In this document: positions 9,523 through 18,012 of the stretch, one piece after another | Layout of the letters: each line of letters opens with the position of its first letter | Position numbering within the stretch: the first letter of the stretch is position 1 | Source of the DNA: Terana coerulea | Lineage: Eukaryota > Basidiomycota > Agaricomycetes > Polyporales > Phanerochaetaceae | Length of the DNA: 18,013 nucleotides | NCBI GenBank assembly: GCA_024811115.1 | Contig: JAKOGH010000713.1 | Coordinates: 1-18,013 of the forward strand | Direction: 5' to 3' | Translations under genes and position numbers: made by a program | Notes under the pieces: model-generated | Database searches by the model: none | What the model was told of the DNA's origin: nothing | The model's input: the letters and a program-made list of their open reading frames with translations, nothing else

Positions 9523-9553
9523 ACAGGCATCCAGACCCATATTCGGGGGTCCT
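9523..9553 (-). repeat. Right terminal inverted repeat of the MITE
   Basis: This is the exact inverted copy of 8902-8932, ending ...CGGGGGTCCT on the plus strand and immediately followed by the second GTGCCAAA. Confidence 0.9.
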
Positions 9554-9561
9554 GTGCCAAA
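9554..9561 (+). repeat. Target site duplication, right copy
   Basis: GTGCCAAA is identical to 8894-8901. Flanking bases differ (A/T on the left, A/G on the right), so the duplication is exactly 8 bp. Confidence 0.85.
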
Positions 9562-9580
9562 GTGACGAGCCACTGCTCTG

Positions 9581-9987
9581 ATGAGCGATGGCATTCCGGA
9601 ATGCGAGCGGTCGCAGGTCCGCGGCTGCGGGAAGATGGACGGGTTTGGGGACGCTTCTGTGGCGACATGCGTCATCGCAGAGAGAGAGGAGAAAGGAAGC
9701 TGGGACCCACCCCTTCGAGACTCCAGCAGATACGAAAATAGACGGCCGTCATGGAGATACACCCCATCCGGGGCAAGAGCTTCACATAACGCAATAGCCA
9801 GGATGGCAGAAGACAGCTTGGGGCCAGACAAGGTCGGCCGCTGTCATGTGCCGCAGTGCTTCTACACGGAGTGGGTAAGTAGCGTTCTTGTTATGCCCTT
9901 ACCAAGTTACTTACCCCCTGCTTCTTGTGGGTCTTCCTGCAGTGCCAACCAGGCACATCAACCTGCCGCATTCAGCCCGCCCTCTAA
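9581..9987 (+). other. Possible small spliced ORF, unrecognised
   Basis: An ATG at 9581 opens a 98-codon frame. An intron of good form (donor GTAAGT at 9875, acceptor CTTCCTGCAG ending at 9942, 68 nt) would join it to 9943-9987 and a TAA stop, giving 112 residues. The C-terminal part is cysteine-bearing (GRCHVPQCFYTEW, then CQPGTSTC). No signal peptide, domain or family is recognised, and the codons show no clear bias. It may be a chance ORF with a fortuitous intron. Confidence 0.2.
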
Positions 9988-12394
9988 ACATTATACCTTA
10001 TCCAACACTGCTCCTGCACCTTGTGCGTGGGGTCAGGGCGGGACAGTGGGTGGTCGGTGTCGGTGAACACATGCAGGTGGGTGCAAGCCGGCGGTTCCGA
10101 ACGTTCCTATCTCCTCGTTGCCTTTTATGGACTTTGCCATCAAAATGCCGGCAGGCGATCCTTTCGATCGCAACTTTTCCGAGCGGGCAACTCTCGCTCA
10201 ATCCATGTCGCTCCGCAGTCCTCAGAACGCTGAACGATCTACAACGCGGACGCTGGTCCTCTACAGCCGCCGCATGCACTGGGTGGCGAGCTCAAGACGC
10301 TGGACACATGCTTCTCGCCGCAGTAAACGGCCAGCATGGCCTCATACTTCCATTTCACCCGCAGATGAACTGAAGCTCCTGAACTGAGCAAGAGAACAAC
10401 AGCTGTACGTCGTTCGTGCCGCATGCACTCCACAAAGAGCTGACGGAGGTGCTGATAACCTCTAGGTTTCTCTCACTAGCGTCGCTCCGCCAACTCTCGG
10501 CGGTGCCGGTGAAGCCTATCACCATCAACATACTCAATCATGGCGAAAAGGCGAAGGGAATACTTCCGCAGACGAGACATATTTTCATGAACCAGATGCA
10601 TGAGGCATCCTAGCTTCGGAGTGAGGCTTCCCGAGTTCTGACTATGATGCACTCGCGGAGAAATCATTACATCTATCTAGGAATCCACATATTCAGTGAC
10701 CCTGTCACTGAAGCTTCTCGTGCTGTGCTGCAGTCTGTCAGCCCAGTGAGATAACAAATATACTTCTCCCGCCCAGACACTGAAGTTTTGTTATAGATTC
10801 AGCCACTCTCCACGAATAACAGGACCCAACGGACAGTCTAGACAAAGTCGCCACTGTTGGCGTTGTCCAGACCGTCCGCATGGTACCCGCATAAACCAGA
10901 AACTCGACCCGAATAGTTCACAACTCTCCTATTGTACCTCAAACGTCCGTCCAGCCCCACGGGCGACGGCACGGAGCTCGTGCGATTAGAAACCGGCACG
11001 ACGCCCCCTCCGCGCAACTCCATTGTGTCTGTCAGCACGATAGGCCAGGCCCGTTCTCATGGACGTCGTTTGCGTTATTCCAGCAGGTCAGCACCGCCGC
11101 TGCCCGCCCCGGGGCGTGCACTGACATCATGTGCTGCCGGCCACAGAACCCAATCTGCACGGCAGGGTTGGGCGTCGACGCATCGGGGCGCACGTTCCCA
11201 TGCTAGTTGACGCCTCAAAGTCCCCGGCTCCACGAGGCTACCGAGGCGCTGCGGCGCCGGCTCGGGATATCCGTCGTGCGCGCCGGGGATGTTGTTCGGA
11301 GCGGCTGTATAGGTTGGTTACACGGACGGGCGCCGACGTCATGGCCGCCTGGGACGTGCCAAACCTGGAGAAATACTGTCCCTGCGCCGTGAGTGCCGGC
11401 GGCGATGTCGGCGTGGCTTTCCCCGCGCTCTTGGACAAAAGCATCGACGCTCGTGGACTCGAAAGAGGTTATATATAATAGCTATCAATGGAAATTCGCT
11501 GCTTGCTCCCACCGTGCGCGTGAGCTCGCGTTCAGGTCCAGCGTGAAGCATGAAGGTCGCCTGTCTCCCAGGCTCGACTCCCACAATTCCGCTACCTCAG
11601 TAAGTAGTGTCCAGCACCACCACGTCACGCAAAGCAATTCGTCGAGCATCGTTGCTCTCCTCATCATTTCCCGCGAGCATGCATACAGTCATATGCATAC
11701 ACCATGAACCGACTTCCCAACGACTTTTAGTACGAGGGCTGAGGTGTGGGGCGTCCTGCTAATGCCCAGAAGCGGGAACAGTCGCAGCGAGCAGCCCACA
11801 ATGGGCCAGACGTACACGATCGCGAAGGGGCGGCGACGGCGACGAAGGCAAAGCACTACGGACGAGCCGAACAGGAGCTGGCCATGGCGCGTGTACCCCA
11901 TTGGACCCCGCAGGCTTGATTAATGGCGCCGACGGCCTTAAGTGTCTCAGGTCCTAATTGACCTGCCACATGCAGCCGACAGCAGTGGAGGAATGAGCGA
12001 CGACACTACGAATACGGAGGTAAATTAACGTCTTGAAGAAGACTATTCAGCTTGTGGAGAGTTGGTGAGTGACTTGGACACGTACTGTATGGTTGAACTT
12101 CACACTGTGAGCAGCTGAGGCGTTCATGGCCTTCTGAAGCTGGAGCATACTGCCGGCCGTGACGACCTACATCCATCCCACTCAAAGTTCTCACTCTGCT
12201 GATCACACGCACCTCGGTAGTCCGTCAAAAGGTCTATCACTTTCTTCCAGGGGCAAGCGTTAACTTCGCCAAATATTCTTTCCTCGGGTTGTATCGGTAA
12301 GGGTACACTGATATAATACATGGTATTCTTGTTTCCGCCATTCCTTTCGGATTCGTCTCCGTCGGCTTGGTCGTCTGCGTCTCTGCTCCTCCAT
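9988..12394. other. Gene-poor stretch, no supported gene
   Basis: Only ORFs of 60-115 codons occur, on both strands and overlapping, without conserved motifs that I can assign. The most suggestive are 10416-10613 plus (frame beginning MPHALHKELTEVLITSRFLS) and 10838-11038 minus (ending in a GLCG-containing tail). Neither has neighbouring exons that extend it. A short perfect hairpin lies at 10692-10712, and a TATATATAA run is at 11469-11478. The region may hold decayed genes. The 3' end of the MIF gene lies at its right edge. Confidence 0.5.
10838..11038 (-). other. Weak ORF with VWD-like C-terminal tail
   Basis: The minus-strand frame ends with RVSGLCGYHADGLDNANSGD followed by FV and a stop at 10838-10840. 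The GLCG...G...N...DFV pattern resembles the end of von Willebrand factor D domains, which read GLCGNYNG...DDF. The frame is closed upstream by a TGA just before 11038, and no convincing upstream exon was found. It is a gene fragment or a coincidence. Confidence 0.2.
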
Positions 12395-13003
12395 TCACTT
12401 CTTGCCGAAGATTGCGGCGAACGTGGTGCCTTCGTGGCTGATGCGCATGCGCTCCGGAGTCAGCTCACAACAGATGAAAGCGCAACATATGAGCTCACCC
12501 GAGATTTGCCCTTCCAGGGTCAGTGAAAGCGCTGTTTGGCACAGATTGGGGTCAAAACACCATAACATCGAAGAGGGGAGCGAGGACGCACATGTAGCCT
12601 CGGTTTCCGGGAAGCGACAGCTTCTCGTTCAGGTACTCAAAGAAGGCCTGGCTGTAACTCTCGTTAAGCTCGGGGCTGATGTTGTCCAAGCTGATCTGCA
12701 ATGACGGAAAGCAAAACTAGTGAGCCTCCTGACTTCAAGCGGTTGGACAGGTACTCACGACGCTCAGGATGAACGCAGGGTCCGTAGTCCCGTTCCATGC
12801 AAGATATTCCTTGTAGTCATAGTTCACGGCGATGTATGACAGAGGTTTCTTGAGGAGTGCCGCGCAGAACTGTAGCATCAAAACAGGGAATCAGCGGCCG
12901 TAACCCCTGCAGATCCTTGCGTTCCACTCACGTTCGAGAAGTCGACAATGAAAGCGTTAGGGTCGCTCAGCTTGACGTTGGTCTTCAGATCGATAAACGG
13001 CAT
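12395..13003 (-). CDS. MIF / tautomerase superfamily protein
   Basis: Exons on the minus strand are 13003-12932, 12869-12759, 12695-12592, 12531-12499 and 12437-12395. Introns are 60-63 nt with GTGAGT or GTGCGT donors. The spliced frame is exactly 363 nt, giving 120 residues, the usual MIF length. The protein starts MPFIDLKTNVKLSD, so Pro2 would become the catalytic N-terminal proline after methionine removal. KKPLSYIAV matches the conserved lysine and strand of MIF. Later family words are LDNISPELNESYSQAFFEYL and FTDPGRANLGHEGTTFA. MIF proteins are trimeric keto-enol tautomerases. The natural substrate in fungi is not established. No signal peptide is present, so it is probably cytosolic or exported unconventionally. 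All splice sites are canonical and no lesion is seen. Confidence 0.95.
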
Positions 13004-13106
13004 GTTGGGTGGCTGCTAAATGGGAGATACTGAGCTAGAGCTGGGAGGTCGCCAGAGGGAAGAAGAAAGGAGTGGGAATGTAGGGCCAGGGCTGGACAGG
13101 GGCCAG

Positions 13107-13112
13107 TTTATA
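13107..13112 (-). promoter_or_regulatory. TATA box of the MIF gene
   Basis: The minus strand reads CTTTATAAACTGG, placing TATAAA about 104 bp upstream of the MIF ATG at 13003. No competing start codon with a MIF-like frame is seen between them. Confidence 0.6.
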
Positions 13113-14073
13113 AAGCGAGTGCTTGGAGAGTGCGTGATCAATGTCGCGGGCTCCCGTGCCCATGGCGTTCCTTTCGGAGTGCAGTTTCGCAGGTTCGGTC
13201 GACACTCGAGCGTTGGACAGAGCTGCCTCGCCGCTCGACCCATGCTTGCTCATACTGCTCAGGTTGTCTGACCATTTCGTGCCATGGAAGGTTATACATA
13301 CCAAGGCGCGGACGACGGACGTCGGCGCCGCTTCCGAGTAAGCCGCCGCATGCGACCGGTTGACCGGTTGCCGGGCCGAGGCGGGCGTCGGAGGTCGTCG
13401 GGAGTCGCCGCTGACGGCGAGCGCCGATGTATATGAACTCGAGTCTAAGAGTACAGCAAACTGACAGTGACGCAAGCGTGCCGAAGAGTTCAAAGGTGCG
13501 CAAACTATCAAGTAACATACCGTCTCATTTTATGAATTAATAAGTACTAGATTACCAAAGCTGCGACTCGCTTAGAGCAGGTGGCGATGTGTTGTCATAC
13601 CGGTACGTACAGGTCTTACCGATGCGGCAACCAGTCATCGACTCACTCACTTTTATATATTGCAACGTGCGTAGTTGGCAGACTACGAGAAAGCTACACT
13701 ATTTACCTATCCACCCGACGCCGCTGCAATATGTCGTTGTGGTCTGCCTCGGACCACAAAACACGACTCAAATTCCTCCGCTGGGACTCATATATCATAG
13801 GTGGTGGTGACCTGCGAAGCGTGAGTTCGAAGCCTAGACTCTGTCACTGTCTTATTCTGAACTCCATCCGCAGTGATCATCGACCGATGTTGTGCGGTGC
13901 CGTGTACATGACCGTGTACATGACGCAATCGCGGCCGCCATTCATTGCTTCTCATGATGAAGCTACCGCAATAGGCAAGTACAATACTGGAAACGGTCAA
14001 ACAACTACTTCACGAAGCGTCATTCGTCATTCGAAGAGAGCCTCCGACATACAGACGCTCGCCTCCTTGGCGA
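13113..14073. other. Intergenic between divergent MIF and secreted-protein genes
   Basis: This holds the divergent promoters of the two flanking genes. Open frames of 158 codons (13035-13511 minus) and 188 codons (13581-14147 plus) cross it. They have no domain or intron support and run into promoter elements. Two short tandem duplications occur, at 13354-13369 (GACCGGTT twice) and 13901-13924 (CGTGTACATGAC twice). Confidence 0.55.
13901..13924 (+). repeat. Tandem 12 bp duplication containing TGTACA
   Basis: CGTGTACATGAC occurs twice in a row, about 220 bp upstream of the secreted-protein ATG. Each copy contains the palindrome TGTACA, so it could be a duplicated protein-binding site. Confidence 0.7.
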
Positions 14074-14081
14074 CATATAAG
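14074..14081 (+). promoter_or_regulatory. TATA box of the small secreted protein gene
   Basis: CATATAAG lies 63-70 bp upstream of the ATG at 14144. The interval to the start codon is CA-rich and free of other ATGs, as expected for a short fungal 5' leader. Confidence 0.7.
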
Positions 14082-14143
14082 CCTCAGAAGAGAGCAACTC
14101 CCCAATCCCAAGCTTTGCCTATTACCCCATCACCCAACTCAAC

Positions 14144-14435
14144 ATGAAGTTTACCCTCGCTCTCCTTATCCCGCTCATGGCTACCGGTGCTAACGCGGGG
14201 CTAATTGCTTATGGCATATGTCAGACCGGTGCGTGGGGACCCTTGCGTCTACTATGCCTGCTGCTGACATCGCACAGGATGCAACACTGTTGCCGTTGCA
14301 TGCTATGCCGCGGCCGGCCTCACATTTGGGACCATCGCTGCCCCGCTTGCCCCTCCGGCCATTGTAGCCTGCAATGGAGCACTGGGCACCTGCACTGCCG
14401 CTTGTGCGGTTATTGCTCTCACTCCCACCCCTTGA
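14144..14435 (+). CDS. Small secreted cysteine-patterned protein, charge-free
   Basis: Exons 14144-14228 and 14278-14435 flank a 49 nt intron (GTGCGT donor, CTGAC branch site, CACAG acceptor). They give 80 residues. Residues 1-18 (MKFTLALLIPLMATGANA) are a clear signal peptide. The predicted 62-residue mature chain has six cysteines at 26, 30, 37, 60, 67 and 71, with spacing C-x3-C-x6-C-x22-C-x6-C-x3-C, which reads the same in both directions. It contains no Asp, Glu, Lys, Arg or His and is rich in Ala, Gly and Thr. I recall similar short fungal proteins (GICQTGCN...ACYAAAG) sometimes labelled Zys3-like after a Chlamydomonas zygote protein, but cannot verify this here. The likely fold, by inference, is two antiparallel helices stapled by three disulfides. 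Function is unknown. Confidence 0.92.
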
Positions 14436-15040
14436 AGGAAGAGCACTGAAGGTGCGTCACACGTCAACTCCTTCGCGGTCATGCAGCTGACGCCCCACAA
14501 TTGTTTTGTTGAGGGCAGTTGCATGCCCACCGAGAGCTCTTTGTTGTATTTGTATCCGATCACTTGTAGCAGGCGTTGTCTGTTGTACCATAGCCCATAC
14601 CTTTCTTTCGATGCATCCTGCATTGCGCCACAAGCTTGATGCACTCAGCCGCTGATGACTTGAATGGAGTGATGTTAGATTTAAGCTAGTATGCTGGAGC
14701 ACGCAAGGACGTTGTTCTCCGTATTTCGTATAAATCGCTCTTAGCCGTCAAATAATCGAGTCTGTACTCTACTCGAGAATCGCCATAATCGCCTACTCTG
14801 AGCTCCCCGATGCTTGCTACCATGTGCGTGCCAGCCTGTCAACCGAGCGAGAACTGACTGTAAGCACTTGTGCACACGAAGCATTGTGGCGTCCCGACTG
14901 CCGAGAACTTCCAGTCATAGTTATCATCACCTTGCGTGGAAAACATCGTCAGTCGGTGGGTTACTGGTCAGGCACAGAATATCTTTTCAGTTTGTGCATA
15001 TAATACAAAGGATACAATCGTAGAGACAAATCCCTGAAAT
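14436..15040. other. Intergenic, no gene recognised
   Basis: The 3' flanks of the secreted-protein gene (plus) and egt1 (minus) converge here. Reading frames are short and without motifs. No RNA gene or repeat was identified. Confidence 0.6.
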
Positions 15041-17869
15041 TTAGGCATCATACGCGACGCGTGCACCAACCCAAGCGTAAGGGTAGTTGTGCTGATAGTA
15101 GTTGCGTAGGGTACGCCTATCGGCGAGACGAGGGATCGTAGCGTACGAGCCGCCAATCTAAACGATGTGACATGTCAGCACCACCGTACGACAGATCGTG
15201 AACACGGTGTACGTACGACAACCTGATGGTGACCATCAAAGAAATCCGTGGAATACCTGCACCGCGAGTTAGCTTATCTCAGCAACGCATGTTACCAAAG
15301 GCACACGCACCCAGGGTACAACTTCGAAGGGACAAAGCCTTCGTAGTTGTCGAGAATAGTCGAGGTCCATTCAAACACGCCACCGTTATGCCCTGTCCCA
15401 CCGTTCTTGTCCAGCCCAGTAGTGGCTCTGGCAACCACGTCAATACGTCTCAGTAAGGCACAGTAAGCATCACTCACGGAGTAGGGTGCCAGTGGCGGAA
15501 TCCGACGTTGGCACCGCCCTCGAAGCCACAGTTAAACTTGTCCAAGAAGAGACGGAGCTCCGGCTCAGTGGGGAGACGTCCGCCCTTGACTGCCGCGTAA
15601 GTCGACAAGTTGTCGCACGAGGTCATGATAGGCCAGTCCCGCGCTATCCTCATGGGCACCGGGCCGTACAGAGTGCGCACCTGCGACGTCCATCAGTCGT
15701 GTGAATGTCATGTAAGGATAAACGACTACGCACCTGGGTCTCGCCGTCGACTTCGACCCAGCTCGCGGGATACTGCACTTTCCCCTTGCCCTTGTGGTCC
15801 ATGTAGAATTCGAAGAACTCGCCGTTCGTGACGGGCCGCCGCTCGATGCGGAACGCGCCGACGTGCACGTCCCGCTTCGAGTGCTCGTTGTCCCAGCCGA
15901 ACTCGTGTCCGGCGACGTCGGTCGACTCGTCGTCGGCCTCGTCGTCATCGTGTCCGAGCGTGATGGTTGCAGGCCCAAGGGCGACCGCGCTCGACGATGG
16001 CTTGGACGCCGCATCCCACGACTGCGCGAGGACGTCCCACGCAGGCGGGATAAAGTTACTCGGGGAATGGTACCAGTGCCGGCACGCTGGAGGAGCATGT
16101 AAAGCAAAGTCTGCGTCGACGAGTTGGCTTCAGTCGCAGTCTACGAGTTGAGGATGAGCACTCACCTCAGCGTGGAACGCCTCGTGCTCGAGCGTCATGA
16201 AGAGCACTCTCGCAACCTTTCGGGTCAGGGTGATTTTGCCGGATGCGATGTTGGCGTAGAGTCTCGTAACGCGCTCGCGCACCCTGTCCTGGAAAGTCAT
16301 AATAGACCCAAGTGATGGCCAGTCCTCATCCGACTGAGGAACCTCAGAGTGCGGCTAAGTTTCGCATTTGTTAGAGCCATTGAGAGCGGGAAAGTGCATT
16401 GACATACGTGACACTGAGTGGGATCGTCGACGTTAGGGTCGATACCTCTCTGATATAAAATTGAAGATAATCAGTATCGGCGAGACAAAATGAGGATTGT
16501 GAGCGCAACCTGCTCACCTCGAAGATATACTATAACACTCGGTGAGCGAGACCTGAATGCTCAAACAGCCTGTGCACGCACCTTGAAGTTTTCGGGCTCC
16601 GTGTGGGGCTCCTGGAGCAGTCTAGACAGGTGAATGTCCAGGAACGTCGGTATGTGGCCCTGGTAGAAGAGGCAAATGTGGCGGAGGTCGATGGGCTTCT
16701 GGAATAGCATCGACGGCGGGATCATGCGCCTATTGATGAAGTCCCAGGCTGCCCACATATCATTCCACTCCTGAAGAGTCGGTATCCCGAACGGAGTGGA
16801 CTGTGCGCTCGGTACTGAGAGCAGAGGGAACACAAACTGAGGACGCTCCAAGAGCCAAAGCGAGTAACGGGAAGCGCTGTCGGTCCAGCGATGGACGGGG
16901 CGAAGGTTGGATTCAGCGAACAACTTGTACGCATCCGACTCCGAGTACTACGGCCAACGTTCAGCACACAGTCACTCGACAGCCAAATGAAACGTACCTT
17001 GTGGGAAACTTCGACGCGGACCATCTCATCAGGGAGAAAATCGAATGTCTGACCCGTTGCAGGGTCCACGATAGTTTGCCCGACCTTCGACATATAGTAT
17101 GCCTCGTGACGACCTGAGCATCAATCAGAACCGTGGTTCCCACTATAAGACAAGAGTACTCACGGAGGTGCTCGTTGTACTTCCCAACGTACTCCCACTT
17201 GCTCTCGTCAAAGAGGGCCTCGTCGCCGAGAGTACGACCTGCTCCTCTCAGGCCATTCAAGATGAAGTCTCGGGTGATGCCTTTGGAGTCGTTGTAAGCG
17301 CGCTCGATCGTCTCGGGGTCGTTATCGTGGTCGAGGCCAAGCAGAAGCGTGTTGCCAGACCCCGGCTCGAGGGGCAACGAGCGCAAGAATCCGACGTCTT
17401 CGCCTCGACCGAAGTTGCCGAGCGATGAACCCAGGAACAGAAGGTGGAACGGCGATCGCTCGGAGCCGGGGTGGACGGTGGCGTGACCTCCGAATCGGTG
17501 GGTTCGGTGTCAGTCGCCTCCGCATCGCCACTGCGAGAAGAGCTGGGTGATGTGTCCCTGTCTGCGCTTACCCGCTCGAGCTTGTAGCGATCGCATAACT
17601 TTGTCGAGATGTGCGTCATGTCGTCACGGCCCTGCAGGCCGCCGTCCTGGATAAAGGCGAGGCCATCATCGTACGTCGCGCAGAGTCCCTTGGTAGCAAC
17701 CTTTCCCGAGAGCTCGGCGCCGAGCTCAGACTCTGAGAGCTGGGAGAGCGTACGCTCAAGTTCGCGTTTCTCCAGGTCGAGCGCATAGTACGTGATGGGC
17801 GGTTGCTGCATGGGAGTTGGTACCAATTTTGAGATTGCGCGCAAGATGTGAGATGTCTTTCTCAATGCC
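15041..17869 (-). CDS. egt1: Ergothioneine biosynthesis protein Egt1 (5' partial, two apparent frameshifts)
   Basis: Visible exons (minus): 17869-17164, 17113-16998, 16947-16582, 16529-16518, 16449-16408, 16354-16166, 16110-15734, 15680-15478, 15427-15311, 15256-15217 and 15157-15041. Egt1 fuses EgtD-type histidine trimethyltransferase to an EgtB-type iron-dependent sulfoxide synthase, making hercynylcysteine sulfoxide from histidine, SAM, cysteine and oxygen. The methyltransferase shows ALRKTSHIL, YYALDLEKREL, LFLGSSLGNF and LLLGLDHDND. The DinB part has the iron-ligand pattern HEAFHAE (HX3HXE) at an exon end. The FGE-sulfatase part has NVGFRHWHPTP, GGVFEWTST and GGSYATIPRLADRRTLRNYY, ending in VAYDA. 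The first exon begins inside the ELGAG-ALRKT motif, so the N-terminus is missing or lies beyond the window. Exons 17869-17164 and 16110-15734 are each one base short of phase. It is a real locus, but the copy is either mis-sequenced or a recent pseudogene. Confidence 0.93.
16518..16529 (-). other. 12 nt microexon of egt1
   Basis: TATATCTTCGAG, preceded by TATAG and followed by GTGAGC, encodes YIFE between ENFK and RGIDPNVDD. Flanking introns are 52 and 68 nt. Including it keeps phase and supplies the aromatic-Ile-Phe-Glu residues before the RGIDP motif of the family. Confidence 0.8.
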
Positions 17870-17895
17870 CTGGAACAAACGGTAATGTATGAGTA

Positions 17896-18012
17896 TTATA
17901 TACGGCCCAGCAGGCGCATGGTCTCGTGTTCAATGGGTGTATCAGGAACGTCATTCCGCACCCAGTAGCTGATAGCGCGAGGAGAAGCTCCATCATATGG
18001 GAAATGAAATAT
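17896..18012 (-). other. C-terminal end of an unrecognised ORF at the window edge
   Basis: A minus-strand frame is open from the window edge for 38 codons and stops at TAA (17896-17898). It contains PYDGASPRAISYWVRNDVPD and then HETMRLLGRI. It looks coding in composition but does not resemble any part of Egt1. Splicing its end directly to the egt1 exon at 17869 gives the wrong phase. It could be the tail of an upstream gene, an unrelated exon, or chance. Confidence 0.3.

Larger units (their letters stand above)
8902..9553. mobile_element. Non-autonomous hAT-like DNA transposon (MITE), 652 bp
   Basis: The ends are perfect 31 bp inverted repeats (8902-8932 and 9523-9553) starting AGGACCCCCGAATATGGGTC. 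The element is bounded by identical 8 bp direct repeats, GTGCCAAA. An 8 bp duplication of the form nTnnnnAn is typical of hAT transposons, although these termini start AGG rather than the common CAG. No ORF with transposase features exists inside, so movement would need an enzyme from elsewhere. The interior holds repeated GTCCGT...ACAGG motifs near both ends and a GC hairpin at 9004-9022. Perfect inverted repeats and duplication suggest a fairly young insertion. Assignment to hAT rests on the duplication only. P-like or other 8 bp duplicating families are alternatives. Confidence 0.85.

Noticed and set aside
9591..9604. 14 bp palindrome GCATTCCGGAATGC as a heat-shock element
   Set aside because: It has an inverted TTCC/GGAA core but not the three properly spaced units of a heat-shock element, and no nearby gene start is supported.
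13035..13511. 158-codon minus-strand ORF upstream of MIF
   Set aside because: It overlaps the MIF TATA box and 5' leader, has no domain or signal peptide and no codon bias, and is best read as a chance frame.
13581..14143. 188-codon plus-strand ORF running into the secreted-protein start
   Set aside because: It contains the TATA box and leader of the downstream gene and no recognisable motif. The downstream ATG at 14144 with signal peptide is far better supported.
15565..16107. 180-codon minus-strand ORF presented as one protein
   Set aside because: Only its first dozen residues are Egt1. After the frameshift near 16062 it is out of frame and runs into an intron.
17521..17575. 41 nt GTAAGC...CGCAG intron in egt1
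   Set aside because: Its length would shift into the downstream frame, but a TGA follows at once. The unspliced frame reads as a normal acidic Ser/Thr/Pro linker, so a one-base loss near 17468 is preferred.
17881..17905. Short 34 nt intron joining the edge ORF to egt1
   Set aside because: It is shorter than any intron in the window, and the resulting phase gives CGG-CAT-TGA, an immediate stop.
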